The position numbers and the translations under genes are program-made. From NCBI GenBank assembly GCA_910579545.1, contig CAJTVI010000006.1, positions 12,110-76,109 of the forward strand: a stretch of DNA of 64,000 bases, written 5' to 3'. The first letter of the stretch is position 1. Every line of letters begins with the position of its first letter. The notes under the pieces were generated by a model. It did no database searches. It was given only the letters and a program-made list of their open reading frames with translations, and was not told the origin of the DNA. This DNA comes from an uncultured Oscillospiraceae bacterium (GTDB lineage: Bacteria; Bacillota; Clostridia; Oscillospirales; Ruminococcaceae). Positions 24,879 to 32,937 of this stretch are shown piece after piece.

Positions 24879-25583
24879 CTGAAAGAGAAATTGAAAGTGG
24901 TCATAGTGGAACCGGGCCGGTATGCCCGGATCACCGAAATGGAACATACGCTCGCGGCCGAGCAGGAAGCAGTCGGTGGCCTCATTACCTGCGCCTACCC
25001 GTGGGAAGAAAAGGTGTGCATTGTGGCCAACGATGAGTTTCTGATCAATGGGATGCCGCTCAATCGAGTCGTAGAGGGGTATCAGGTGTTTGCCGGCCCG
25101 TTTTTCATCTGCGGGATCACCGAGGATGATTTTTGCAGCCTAACGGATGAACAGGCCGAACGGTACCGGAAGATGTTCGAGCGGCCGGAGCTGTTCCTCT
25201 CATTCAAGGACGGCTATACCCGCATTCCGTATGACGATACCCGGCAGCCGGATATTCCGAAAGAGGCAGCGGAGCGGATCAGCAAGCGAAAAGGTCTGCC
25301 CGATCTGTGCTTTGCAGCGCGATACGGCGGCGATGACCTGGCCCTGTTCCAATATGGCGAAATGGGGTTTTACCCCATCCCGCTGCAGCCTGGTTACAAA
25401 ACCGGGGCAGAGTGCGCCGATGCGCTCAATGAAAGGTTGGGCGTATCCAGGGCCCATCGGTCCGCCATGATGTTCGGTTCGCTCTGCGGATGGGACACGC
25501 CCAGCGCCGACCCCACGCGCTATGGCACAGACGGCAAGCCGATCCCGCCCAGTCATCCCAAAAAAGAACAGGAGGAGCGATAA
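24879..25583 (+). CDS. DUF3846-domain ICE protein
   Basis: A 234-residue protein of the DUF3846 type, common in Clostridial conjugative elements and of unknown function. The N terminus KLKVVIVEPGRYARITEMEH, with EQEAVGGLITCAYPWEEKVC and NDEFLINGMPLNR, gives the family pattern; the rest (GPFFICGITEDDFCSLTDEQ, ERYRKMFERPELFL) is less conserved. Start uncertain: AGGTG (24868-24872) is followed after six bases by CTG AAA GAG AAA; the in-frame GTG at 24870 lies inside the ribosome site, and TTG at 24891 would remove residues. CTG at 24879 is used here as best spaced. metK follows at the stop codon with AGGAGGAGCGATAA between. Confidence 0.75.
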   Translation: MKEKLKVVIVEPGRYARITEMEHTLAAEQEAVGGLITCAYPWEEKVCIVANDEFLINGMPLNRVVEGYQVFAGPFFICGITEDDFCSLTDEQAERYRKMFERPELFLSFKDGYTRIPYDDTRQPDIPKEAAERISKRKGLPDLCFAARYGGDDLALFQYGEMGFYPIPLQPGYKTGAECADALNERLGVSRAHRSAMMFGSLCGWDTPSADPTRYGTDGKPIPPSHPKKEQEER

Positions 25584-26750
25584 ATGCAGCAGTTTTACAC
25601 CGCAGAATCGGTCACCGAGGGGCATCCCGACAAGCTGTGCGACATCATCGCGGACAGCGTGCTGGACGCCTGCCTTGCGCGGGACGCCCTTTCCCGCGTT
25701 GCCTGCGAGGTACTGGCGACCAAAGGGCATATCGTGGTGGCGGGCGAGATCAGTACCCTTGTCCAGCCGGATATCCCCGGCATCGCGCGGGATGTGCTTT
25801 CCCGTGTGGGCTACGATCCCGCCCGGTTTACTGTCCACGACCTCACCCACCGGCAAAGCCCGGACATCGCGGCGGGGGTAGACCATCCACTCGAACAGCG
25901 CGAGGGCAGCGCCGCCGCGGGCAGCGCCCACCAGCTCGGCGCGGGGGATCAGGGGGTCATGGTGGGCTATGCCACGGACGAAACGCCTGAATACCTCCCT
26001 CTGCCCGTTGTGCTGGCCCACCGGCTGACAAAAACCTTGACCGTCGTGCGCAAAAGCGGCGAGGTGTTCGGATTGGAGCCGGACGGCAAGACACAGGTCA
26101 CCGTAGAGTATGGCGAGAACGGTCGCCCGCTGCGGCTGGACAGCGTGGTGGTGTCCACCCAACACAGCCCGCGGCTGGATCACGACAGCCTGTGCCGGAT
26201 CATTACCGACCGGGTGCTGGTTCCTGCTTTGAAAGACCTGCCGCCCGACAAGGATACGCTCGTCCTCATCAACCCGTCCGGGCGGTTCGTCCACGGCGGA
26301 CCGGAGGCCGACACCGGGCTGACAGGGCGCAAGCTCATGGTGGACAGCTACGGCGTGTTTGCCCCGCACGGCGGCGGCGCGTTTTCCGGCAAGGACGCGA
26401 GCAAGGTAGACCGCTCGGGCGCGTATATGTCAAGGTATATCGCAAAAAACATCGTAGCGGCGCGGCTGGCACACCGATGCCAGGTCACGCTGGCGTATGC
26501 CATTGGCCGGGCCGAGCCGGTCATGGTGGAGGTCGAGACCTTCGGTACCGGCACGGCCTGCGCGGATGACTGCCTGGCCCAGGCAGTGCGGCGGGTGTTC
26601 AAGCTGACCCCCGCCGCCATCTATGTGGCACTCGGCCTGTTTTCTCCGCGCTTTGCCGAAACGGCCGCATACGGACACTTTGGCCGCAGGGAGTTCCCGT
26701 GGGAACGCACCGACAAGGTCAAGGCGCTGCTGGACGCGGTCGCAGAATGA
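25584..26750 (+). CDS. metK: S-adenosylmethionine synthetase
   Basis: A 388-residue, apparently complete methionine adenosyltransferase (ATP + methionine to SAM). Signatures: FYTAESVTEGHPDKLCDIIA, GAGDQGVMVGYATDET (ATP-binding GAGDQG), the phosphate-loop GGGAFSGKDASKVDRSGAYM and GHFGRREFPWERTDKV near the C terminus. ATG follows AGGAGGAGCGATAA. It lies in the ICE backbone between DUF3846 and Toprim genes, not in a methionine operon. With two SAM-dependent DNA methyltransferases on the same element and a BREX methylase expected next door, it may raise SAM supply during establishment in a new host; this is inference. Confidence 0.95.
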   Translation: MQQFYTAESVTEGHPDKLCDIIADSVLDACLARDALSRVACEVLATKGHIVVAGEISTLVQPDIPGIARDVLSRVGYDPARFTVHDLTHRQSPDIAAGVDHPLEQREGSAAAGSAHQLGAGDQGVMVGYATDETPEYLPLPVVLAHRLTKTLTVVRKSGEVFGLEPDGKTQVTVEYGENGRPLRLDSVVVSTQHSPRLDHDSLCRIITDRVLVPALKDLPPDKDTLVLINPSGRFVHGGPEADTGLTGRKLMVDSYGVFAPHGGGAFSGKDASKVDRSGAYMSRYIAKNIVAARLAHRCQVTLAYAIGRAEPVMVEVETFGTGTACADDCLAQAVRRVFKLTPAAIYVALGLFSPRFAETAAYGHFGRREFPWERTDKVKALLDAVAE

Positions 26751-26763
26751 GAGGTGAGCAGAA

Positions 26764-27759
26764 ATACCCGGAGTAACAAGGGAACAGATCGCGGCCGCAA
26801 AGCAGATGACCGCGATAGAGTTTCTGCGGCGGTACCGGCCGGATGAGCTGGAGCGGGCCTCCAGCCCCGGCGAATTCCAGCTCAAGAGCCACGACAGCTT
26901 CAAAATTCGCGGTACGGACAGTGTGTGGCACTGGAAAAGCCGGGACATAGGCGGCAAGAGCGCCCTTGACTATCTCGTGTATGTCGAGGGCGTGCGGTTT
27001 GTGGAAGCGGTCGAGCGATTATGTTCGGAAGTGCCGTCTTTCCGGCCTGCTCCGCTCCCCGCTGCACGGGAGCGCCCACCGTTCATTCTGCCGCCCGCCG
27101 CGCCGGACAATGCGCGGGTGTTCGCATACCTGCAGGGACGCGGGGTGAGCAAAGAGGTGATCAAGGCGTGCATCCGGGCCGGTATCCTGTACGAGAGCGC
27201 CGAGTACCACAACGCGGTGTTCGTGGGCAGGGATGAAAACGGTGTGCCACGCTATGCTTTTCTGCGCGGTACCTACCCCAAGGGGAAACCTTTTCGCATG
27301 GAACAGGCAGGGAGTGATAAGCGGTATGGGTTTTGTGCCCGGTCAGCCGGTGAAAGCCGGAAGGTGGCTGTCTACGAAGCCGCAATCGACCTTCTGGCCC
27401 ACTGGACGCTGGAGGGGACAAGCGACAAACACCGGCTGTCGCTTGGCGGTATCTATGCGCCGAAAGAGGGCGGCATCTCCCGCACCGGCAAGCTGCCTCC
27501 CGCACTGGATGCCTTTCTTGCGCGCCACCCGGAGGTGTGCGGGATCGAGGTCTGCACCGACAACGATTACGCCGGACGCTGGGCGGCGGAACACATCCAA
27601 CAGGCGTATCAGGGCAGGTATCAGGTCTGCATCCATCTGCCGCCCATTGAGGGCAAGGATTGGGCCGACATGGCGCAGATGCAGATGAATGAGAGGGCCG
27701 TCCGGCAGCGGGCGGCCCCGGCCTCAATGCCCAAAACAAAAGGAGATGACGCGAGATGA
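26764..27759 (+). CDS. DUF3991/Toprim-domain protein (primase-like)
   Basis: A 331-residue protein of the DUF3991-Toprim family. N-terminal part: TREQIAAAKQMTAIEFLRRY, SHDSFKIRGTDSVWHWKSRD and GGKSALDYLVYVEGVRFVEA, resembling a primase-type zinc-finger-like domain without its cysteines; C-terminal Toprim: KVAVYEAAIDLLAHWTLEGT and EVCTDNDYAGRWAAEHIQQA (the DxD-type acidic motif). It is thought to act in DNA processing or replication during transfer. Start: AGAGGTGAGC (26750-26759) is followed by ATA CCC GGA GTA ACA AGG, aligned with the Met of homologues; the first canonical ATG (26806) would cut 14 conserved residues. The next gene overlaps its stop by 4 bases. Confidence 0.85.
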   Translation: MPGVTREQIAAAKQMTAIEFLRRYRPDELERASSPGEFQLKSHDSFKIRGTDSVWHWKSRDIGGKSALDYLVYVEGVRFVEAVERLCSEVPSFRPAPLPAARERPPFILPPAAPDNARVFAYLQGRGVSKEVIKACIRAGILYESAEYHNAVFVGRDENGVPRYAFLRGTYPKGKPFRMEQAGSDKRYGFCARSAGESRKVAVYEAAIDLLAHWTLEGTSDKHRLSLGGIYAPKEGGISRTGKLPPALDAFLARHPEVCGIEVCTDNDYAGRWAAEHIQQAYQGRYQVCIHLPPIEGKDWADMAQMQMNERAVRQRAAPASMPKTKGDDAR

Positions 27760-28712
27760 GCAAGATTCTGTATGACCAACTGCAGAAAAAGATGGACGCG
27801 GAGCTGGAACAGCTGAAAAACTCCCTGATCGCAGCAGGCCCGCAGGCCGTGATCGACCGCGCGGAGGAACTGGCCGTCAAAGCCCAGCTTACGCGGCGTT
27901 TGGAAAGTGCTTTTTTGGCCAAGGGGCAGATCAAGGCCCTGCTGGGGATGGAACAGCCTTTGGAGTATATGTTCGAGAACCAGTGGGACGGGAACCATTC
28001 CAGCGTGATCAGCCTGTTTTCCGATCTGGCCTTCGCGGCGGGCGAAGCCGCAAAAAAAGAACTTCCGGCAGAAAAAACTGCCGAAACGTCTGACCCTGGG
28101 CAGGACACTGGACCGGGAAAATATGAGATCACGGACATTGCACATCCGCATGATCCATCTCTGCACCGCATCCGGGCATTGCGTGATGTGGGCGAGGGCG
28201 TGCGGGCAGGCGACCTTGGCGGATATGTCCAGAGCGGGCAAAATCTGTCCCAGCAGGGCGACTGCTGGCTTTTTGGGGATGCCATCGCCTGTGAGGATGC
28301 GCTGGTCCTTGAGAACGCGCGAGTGTTTGAGCAGGCGCTGGTACGCGGCAGCGCACTCGTGTCCGGGATGGCGTTTCTCAGTGGGCGCGCGGTGGTGGAG
28401 GATCAGGCAATGGTCATGGCCGGCACGGTTGACGGCGACTGTTTCATCAGTGGGAACGCCCGGCTCTCCAAAAATCTGCAATCCGGCATTGCGCCAAGCG
28501 TCACCGGCCGGGCGGCCGTGTACGGCGAGGTCTGCGGCTCCGTGATCGTCTGCGGCAGCACCGTCATCCTGCCCGGCGTAAAAATTGATATGCCGACCCG
28601 CGATGTGCTGCGCATCCGGGATGGTCAGGTCGAATTGCGCCGCTCAAGAGGCCAGAAGTACGGCCAGCCTATGCCGGGCAAACACAAGAAAAAAGCCTGC
28701 CCGGAACGCTGA
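27756..28712 (+). CDS. DUF3848 protein with C-terminal beta-solenoid
   Basis: A 318-residue two-part protein. Residues 1-105 (LYDQLQKKMDAELEQLKNSL, QAVIDRAEELAVKAQLTRRL, EYMFENQWDGNHSSVISLF) match DUF3848, a short ICE protein of unknown role. After a Pro/Glu-rich linker, residues about 125-290 form repeated short strands (ALRDVGEGVRAGDLGGYVQS, GDCWLFGDAIACEDALVLEN, ARVFEQALVRGSALVSGM) typical of YdcK-like left-handed or polymer-forming beta-solenoids. A basic tail follows. ATG overlaps the Toprim stop. The solenoid is usually a separate cargo protein, so the fusion is worth noting; function unknown. Confidence 0.75.
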   Translation: MSKILYDQLQKKMDAELEQLKNSLIAAGPQAVIDRAEELAVKAQLTRRLESAFLAKGQIKALLGMEQPLEYMFENQWDGNHSSVISLFSDLAFAAGEAAKKELPAEKTAETSDPGQDTGPGKYEITDIAHPHDPSLHRIRALRDVGEGVRAGDLGGYVQSGQNLSQQGDCWLFGDAIACEDALVLENARVFEQALVRGSALVSGMAFLSGRAVVEDQAMVMAGTVDGDCFISGNARLSKNLQSGIAPSVTGRAAVYGEVCGSVIVCGSTVILPGVKIDMPTRDVLRIRDGQVELRRSRGQKYGQPMPGKHKKKACPER

Positions 28713-28750
28713 CAAGCCCATAACCAGAGAATTTGAAAGGGAGGATGCCA

Positions 28751-29539
28751 CTGAAGAATACCACAGGAAATAATGCAATTTTGAAGCCCGAGTTTGTGCT
28801 GCCCGAGCACAGCGGCGGCGAGGGCTGGACCATGCTGCATGGTGACACGATCCAGCTCGTACAGCAGTTTGGGCCGGGCGTGTTTGACGCCGTGATCACC
28901 GACCCGCCGTATGCTTCGGGCGGCGCGACCGCGGCCGAGAAGAACCGCACCACCAACCAAAAGTACAGCAGCATGAGCAAAGACAAGGCCCTGCCCGACT
29001 TTGCGGGCGACCAGAAAGACCAGCGCAGCTGGACCCGCTGGATGGCCGGTTGGCTGTGGGATGTCAAACAAGCCTGTAAACCCGGCGCGCCGGTCGTGCT
29101 GTTCATCGACTGGCGGCAGCTGCCCAGCATCACGGACGCCCTGCAGTGGGCAGGCTGGGTCTGGCGCGGGATCGCCGTGTGGGACAAGATGACCAGCCGC
29201 CCGCAAAAGGGCCGCTTCCGTCAGCAGGCAGAATTCATTGTCTGGGGCTCGAACGGGCCGATGCCGATCACCCGCAAGGTGGGCTGTCTGCCGGGGGTGT
29301 TCCGAGCCACAAACCCCATGAACCGCATCCATGTCACGGAAAAGCCGCTTCAGGTCATGCGGGACATCGTCAGGATCTGCGAGCCGGGCGGGCGCATCCT
29401 CGATCCCTTTGCCGGAGCGGGCACGACTGTGCTCGCGGGTGTGCTGGAAGGGTACGAGGCCGTGGGCATCGAGGTCACCGACGCCTACTACCAGCGCAGC
29501 GTGGAGCGCATCCGCAAGGCTTTGGAAGAACAGCCGTAA
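28751..29539 (+). CDS. DNA N-6-adenine/N-4-cytosine methyltransferase
   Basis: A 262-residue amino-methyltransferase with motif IV VITDPPYASGG early (about residue 50) and motif I ILDPFAGAGTTVLAGVLEGY late (about residue 215), i.e. the beta-class order; ETVGIEV-type EAVGIEVTDAYYQRS follows. It also has QRSWTRWMAGWLWDVKQACK and RKVGCLPGVFRATNPMNRIH typical of orphan phage/ICE methylases. No endonuclease is adjacent. Start: AAAGGGAGG (28736-28744) is followed after six bases by CTG AAG AAT; ATG at 28745 touches the ribosome site and TTG at 28733 precedes it. CTG is used as best spaced. Confidence 0.9.
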   Translation: MKNTTGNNAILKPEFVLPEHSGGEGWTMLHGDTIQLVQQFGPGVFDAVITDPPYASGGATAAEKNRTTNQKYSSMSKDKALPDFAGDQKDQRSWTRWMAGWLWDVKQACKPGAPVVLFIDWRQLPSITDALQWAGWVWRGIAVWDKMTSRPQKGRFRQQAEFIVWGSNGPMPITRKVGCLPGVFRATNPMNRIHVTEKPLQVMRDIVRICEPGGRILDPFAGAGTTVLAGVLEGYEAVGIEVTDAYYQRSVERIRKALEEQP

Positions 29540-29547
29540 GAATTGCC

Positions 29548-29571
29548 GTGGGCGTCCAATAGGACGTCCAC
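29548..29571. repeat. 24-bp palindromic repeat, copy 1 of 3
   Basis: GTGGGCGTCC-AATA-GGACGTCCAC: a near-perfect dyad starting eight bases after the methyltransferase stop. Copies 2 and 3 start 64 and 129 bases later. Confidence 0.75.
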
Positions 29572-29611
29572 TTTTCTGCTCCAGCCGGTGAAGAAGCCCT
29601 GATTTCAAAAT

Positions 29612-29635
29612 GTGGGCGTCCTATAGGGCGTCCAC
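29612..29635. repeat. 24-bp palindromic repeat, copy 2 of 3
   Basis: GTGGGCGTCC-TATA-GGGCGTCCAC, the same dyad as copy 1 with changes in the loop and one arm base. Confidence 0.75.
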
Positions 29636-29676
29636 TCTCCCGCAAAATGTGACTCAGCAAGCCATACACACAAAAG

Positions 29677-29700
29677 GTGGGCGTCCAATTGGGCGCCCAC
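29677..29700. repeat. 24-bp palindromic repeat, copy 3 of 3 (terminator-like)
   Basis: GTGGGCGTCC-AATT-GGGCGCCCAC, followed by CTCAATTTTTTG, so this copy could also act as a rho-independent terminator. Confidence 0.75.
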
Positions 29701-29735
29701 CTCAATTTTTTGAAAAGAGAAAGGAAGAAAAAACA

Positions 29736-30077
29736 ATGGAAAAAGCCTTTGCGTATGTCTGCGCCAGCGAGGAGACCTCGGCCCGCCAGCTGCGGCGGTA
29801 CTGCCGCGCGGTATTCGACCTCGGCTATGTGCCGATCTGCCCGCGGCTCGGGGATGGGCAGTACCTTGACCTCGACGTGCCCGACGAGAAAAAAGCATAC
29901 CATGAGATCGCTCGGCAGAAGCTGGGCCGCTGCCGGATGGTGGTGGTGTGCGGGCGCGAGATCACCAGCACCATGCTGGCTGAGATCGGCATCGCGGAAA
30001 AGCGGCATCTCGTCTGCACCACGCTGGGCGGCCTTGCCTCGATCCGCAGCGCCGAAGCCGCCCCGGTGCTGCATTGA
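29736..30077 (+). CDS. small Rossmann-like ICE protein (DUF7768/DUF4406-like)
   Basis: A 113-residue protein of nucleoside-deoxyribosyltransferase-like fold: AFAYVCASEETSARQLRRYC, VFDLGYVPICPRLGDGQYLD, then CRMVVVCGREITSTMLAEIG and KRHLVCTTLGGLASI. The strand-helix pattern and the GREITSTMLAEI motif (equivalent of the G-S-x-GM..E motif of this superfamily) support the fold; activity is unknown. ATG at 29736 follows AAAGGAAG. It lies between the triple palindrome and the oriT region. Confidence 0.6.
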   Translation: MEKAFAYVCASEETSARQLRRYCRAVFDLGYVPICPRLGDGQYLDLDVPDEKKAYHEIARQKLGRCRMVVVCGREITSTMLAEIGIAEKRHLVCTTLGGLASIRSAEAAPVLH

Positions 30078-30122
30078 CCTTTTCGCAGCACAGATCAGCG
30101 CGTCAACGGTTTTGCGAGCATA

Positions 30123-30166
30123 GCGTTTGGCCGACCGCCCAAACGCATTCTTGGGGAGTGCCCCAA
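30123..30166 (+). other. predicted origin of transfer (oriT)
   Basis: Two adjacent dyads, GCGTTTGG-CCGACCGC-CCAAACGC (30123-30146) and TTGGGGAGTGCCCCAA (30151-30166), 48 bases upstream of mobC and the relaxase gene: the position and hairpin arrangement expected of a MobP-type oriT, where the relaxase nicks near the GC hairpin. The exact nic position cannot be given. Confidence 0.65.
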
Positions 30167-30213
30167 ACCCCCGCCGCTGATTTCTGTCGAAGCCACCAAG
30201 GGAGGTGAATGTT

Positions 30214-30522
30214 ATGCGCAAACGCAGCCATGTTGTGTCGTTCCATCTGAACGCCAAAGAACTGAAACATCTGGATACCCTGACCGGGCAGAGCGGCTGG
30301 ACGCGGGAGGAATTCCTGCGCTCGCTCCTGACCGGCGTACAGGTCAGGGCCAGGCCATGTGCACATCACCGCGAACTCATGCACATGGTAGGCGGCCTGT
30401 GCAACAACGCCAACCAGCTTGCTCATGTTGCCAACCGCACCGGCCAGGCCAGCCAGCAGAGCATTGATGAAATGCTCCGCATCGCAGACGCCGTCATGGA
30501 AGAAGTGAGGGCGAATTGGTAA
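30214..30522 (+). CDS. mobC: MobC relaxosome accessory protein
   Basis: A 102-residue MobC: ribbon-helix-helix start MRKRSHVVSFHLNAKELKHL, TREEFLRSLLTGVQVRARP and the conserved C-terminal helix MVGGLCNNANQLAHVANRTG followed by QQSIDEMLRIADAVMEEV. It binds oriT and helps the relaxase open the nick site. ATG at 30214 follows AAGGGAGGTGAATGTT (a GTG nine bases upstream lies in the ribosome site). The relaxase gene starts right after its stop. Confidence 0.88.
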   Translation: MRKRSHVVSFHLNAKELKHLDTLTGQSGWTREEFLRSLLTGVQVRARPCAHHRELMHMVGGLCNNANQLAHVANRTGQASQQSIDEMLRIADAVMEEVRANW

Positions 30523-31866
30523 ATGGCGTATACGAGCGTTATCCCCGTCCACCGCCTAGACAACAGTGTGAGGTATGTTCTTGACAAAGACAAAACATCC
30601 CGCGCCAAAAATGCCGGCTCCCTTGAAGAAGCTGTGGGATATGCCCTCAACCGGGATAAGACCGAACAGGGTTTGTTTGAATCCTCAATCGGATGCGCCT
30701 GCACTACCGCCTTTCAGGATATGCGGCAGGTGAAAGAAATCTGGCACAAGATGGGCGGGGTGCAGGGATATCACCTCGTGCAGAGTTTTGCGCCGGGTGA
30801 GGCCACGCCGGAACTCGCCCATAAGATCGGGCTGGAGCTGGCAGACCAGCTGCTCGGCGGGAGGTATCAGGCCGTGATTGGAACGCACCTCAACACCATG
30901 TGCATCCACAACCACATCCTCTGGAACTCGGTCGCAATGGACAACGGCAAAAAGTACCACAGCAACTGGCTTACTTATGAGACCGATATCCGGGCGGTGT
31001 CAGATGAGCTGTGCCGAAAATATGGGCTGTCGGTTATCCAGACGAAAGAACCGCAAGGTGTGAGCATTCCGTACTCCGAATGGCTTGCGGTGCGGGCAGG
31101 GAAAGCCACATGGAAAACCGTGATCCAGCAGGATGTAGATGCGGCCATCGCCAGCGCCTTTACCTGGCGGCAGTTCCTCTCGGCTTTAGAGCGGCAGGGA
31201 TATGTGATCCGGCTGGACCGCAAATACATCACCCTGCGGCCGCCCGGCAAGGAGCGGGATGTCCGGTTCAAGACGCTCGGGCCACGCTATACGCCCGAGG
31301 CCATCCAGCGGCGCATCCTTGAACCAAAGGCCCTCCCACCGGCTGAGAGAAAGGTACCCCGCCGCGCAAGGCTGCGCCTCGGTGGAAAGCCGCTCTACAG
31401 CAGGGCAGGGCCGTTCAGACGCTCCAGCCTGCGCGCCCTCTATTTTGTGTACCTGTACCGCATGGGCGTGCTGCCACGCAAACCGGTGTATCGGGGCTAT
31501 GAGGTGCGCGAGGACATTCGCAGGCTGGATAGACGGATCAAGCAGATGCAATTTTTATCCGAGCATTCCATAGATGACCGGGGACAGCTTGCGTCACTGC
31601 AAAAGAGTGCAGAGAATGAGATCGCTGCGCTGGCAAAAGAGCGCCAGCGGCTCTACCGCACCGCGCCGGCGGGGGAGCGGATCGGGCAGATCAATGCCAG
31701 ACTGAAAACCCTGCGGCGCACGGTGGAGCTGTGTAAGAACATCGCTGGTCAGTCCGAGGAAATGGCGCAAAGGATGCGAGCAGACCGTGAAACCGCCCGG
31801 CAATTGCGCGAGAAAAAGGAGTATCAAAAAGCAAGAGGCCCTAAACATATAAAGGAGTTGATGTAA
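30523..31866 (+). CDS. mobA: MobA/MobP-type relaxase
   Basis: A 447-residue conjugative relaxase (Relaxase family PF03432). It nicks oriT and stays bound to the 5' end of the transferred strand. Seen: N-terminal SVRYVLDKDKTSR with the candidate catalytic Tyr at residue 18, GGVQGYHLVQSFAPGEATPE, and the metal-binding motif GTHLNTMCIHNHILWNSV (HNH-type triad). The C-terminal half is basic and coiled-coil-rich (IRRLDRRIKQMQFL, AALAKERQRLYRTA). ATG is directly after the mobC stop. Full length for ICE relaxases of this type. Confidence 0.92.
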   Translation: MAYTSVIPVHRLDNSVRYVLDKDKTSRAKNAGSLEEAVGYALNRDKTEQGLFESSIGCACTTAFQDMRQVKEIWHKMGGVQGYHLVQSFAPGEATPELAHKIGLELADQLLGGRYQAVIGTHLNTMCIHNHILWNSVAMDNGKKYHSNWLTYETDIRAVSDELCRKYGLSVIQTKEPQGVSIPYSEWLAVRAGKATWKTVIQQDVDAAIASAFTWRQFLSALERQGYVIRLDRKYITLRPPGKERDVRFKTLGPRYTPEAIQRRILEPKALPPAERKVPRRARLRLGGKPLYSRAGPFRRSSLRALYFVYLYRMGVLPRKPVYRGYEVREDIRRLDRRIKQMQFLSEHSIDDRGQLASLQKSAENEIAALAKERQRLYRTAPAGERIGQINARLKTLRRTVELCKNIAGQSEEMAQRMRADRETARQLREKKEYQKARGPKHIKELM

Positions 31867-31868
31867 CC

Positions 31869-32126
31869 ATCGAAAACTATCCCAGAAGAGATCAGGTGGA
31901 GCATATCCGGCAGCAGTACCCGGCCGGGACGCGCCTGCGCCTGCACAGCATGGCCGACCCCCAAGCAGTGCCGCCCGGCACCACCGGCACGGTGGTGTAT
32001 GTAGATGACATGGGGCAGATCGGGATGCGGTGGGACAACGGCCGCAGCCTGGCCCTCGTCCCCGGCGTTGACCGGTTCACCCGCGTGGACGTCCCCAAGC
32101 GCCAGAAAGGCGGTGACGCCAGATGA
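31869..32126 (+). CDS. DUF4314 protein
   Basis: An 85-residue DUF4314 protein (unknown function, common in ICEs): QVEHIRQQYPAGTRLRLHSM, GTTGTVVYVDDMGQIGMRWD and NGRSLALVPGVDRF, an SH3-like barrel pattern. Start: AAAGGAG (31851-31857) precedes ATC GAA AAC TAT CCC at 31869, which aligns with the Met of homologues; the only canonical in-frame start is GTG at 31896, which would remove nine residues. An ATC start is inferred. The pcfB-like gene overlaps its stop by four bases. Confidence 0.8.
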   Translation: MENYPRRDQVEHIRQQYPAGTRLRLHSMADPQAVPPGTTGTVVYVDDMGQIGMRWDNGRSLALVPGVDRFTRVDVPKRQKGGDAR

Positions 32127-32932
32127 GCTACACGAGCGAACCCGCAGACCAGATCGTCCGTTACTCGCTGGAGGGGACGGAGGTTGCCCTCAAGCTGACC
32201 GGCACGGCCGCAGAGCATTTCGCCATGTTTGCGTATGCCATCCTCAAGGATCAGAAAAAGACGCGCGGCAAAACCAAACTGGTGCGGCTGCTCAAGGAGG
32301 GAAAGCCCCTCAAGTTTTTCACGCTCCCCGAGGACAGGATGCGGGAGTTTGCGCGAGACGCCAGACGCCATGGCCTGCTGTTTGTGCCCATGCGGGATAA
32401 AGCCCATCCGGGGGTCATTGAGATCACGGTGTGTGCGCAGGACGCAGCCAAGGTCAACCGGGTCATGGACCGTATGTGTCTCGACTTTGTCAAGGCAGCT
32501 GCGGGGGACGCTCTGCCGGAGCAGGCACCTAAGACGCCCACAGCAACACCGGCTAAATCCGCTGTCAAGATCGAAACGGTCGAAACGCCGGACGGTACGG
32601 TGGACTTTGTGGTCGGTGGGTTTGAGGACGACTTTGGCCTTGCCGGGGAGGACGCCGGAAATTTTACCAAAGGCCGGGCGGACGCCCCCCTACAGAGGGG
32701 ACTGAATCCGTCCGCGCTTTCCTCGCCCAGCAAAAGCTCTTCGCCAATGCCGTCCGCAGAAGATAAGGAAGTACCGCCGCCCAGGCCAGGCCCAGGCCAA
32801 CCCAGCGGCCGGCCCTCTGTCCGGCAGGAGCTGCGGGAAATCCGGCAGGAGCAGAAGCAGAAGGCTAAGCGCAAAAATCTTGTGCCCCAGCGTACACGCA
32901 CGAAACACAAGAAAAATATGAAAGGCAGGTAA
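32123..32932 (+). CDS. PcfB-like protein (DUF3801)
   Basis: A 269-residue protein whose first 130 residues match PcfB/DUF3801: QIVRYSLEGTEVALKLTGTA, EHFAMFAYAILKDQKKTRGK, LVRLLKEGKPLKFFTLPEDR and GLLFVPMRDKAHPGVIEITV. PcfB is an accessory factor of Gram-positive conjugation that links relaxosome and coupling protein. The C-terminal half is low-complexity Pro/Ser/Lys-rich with a basic end (RQEQKQKAKRKNLVPQR), suited to DNA contact. ATG overlaps the DUF4314 stop. Confidence 0.85.
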   Translation: MSYTSEPADQIVRYSLEGTEVALKLTGTAAEHFAMFAYAILKDQKKTRGKTKLVRLLKEGKPLKFFTLPEDRMREFARDARRHGLLFVPMRDKAHPGVIEITVCAQDAAKVNRVMDRMCLDFVKAAAGDALPEQAPKTPTATPAKSAVKIETVETPDGTVDFVVGGFEDDFGLAGEDAGNFTKGRADAPLQRGLNPSALSSPSKSSSPMPSAEDKEVPPPRPGPGQPSGRPSVRQELREIRQEQKQKAKRKNLVPQRTRTKHKKNMKGR

Positions 32933-32937
32933 TATGC

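Noticed and set aside
25200..26369. 389-codon minus-strand frame
   Set aside because: Antisense to metK and DUF3846; no domain or ribosome site.
29548..29700. CRISPR array
   Set aside because: Only three 24-bp palindromes with about 40-bp gaps, no cas genes, and clear dyad structure at the edge of genes.
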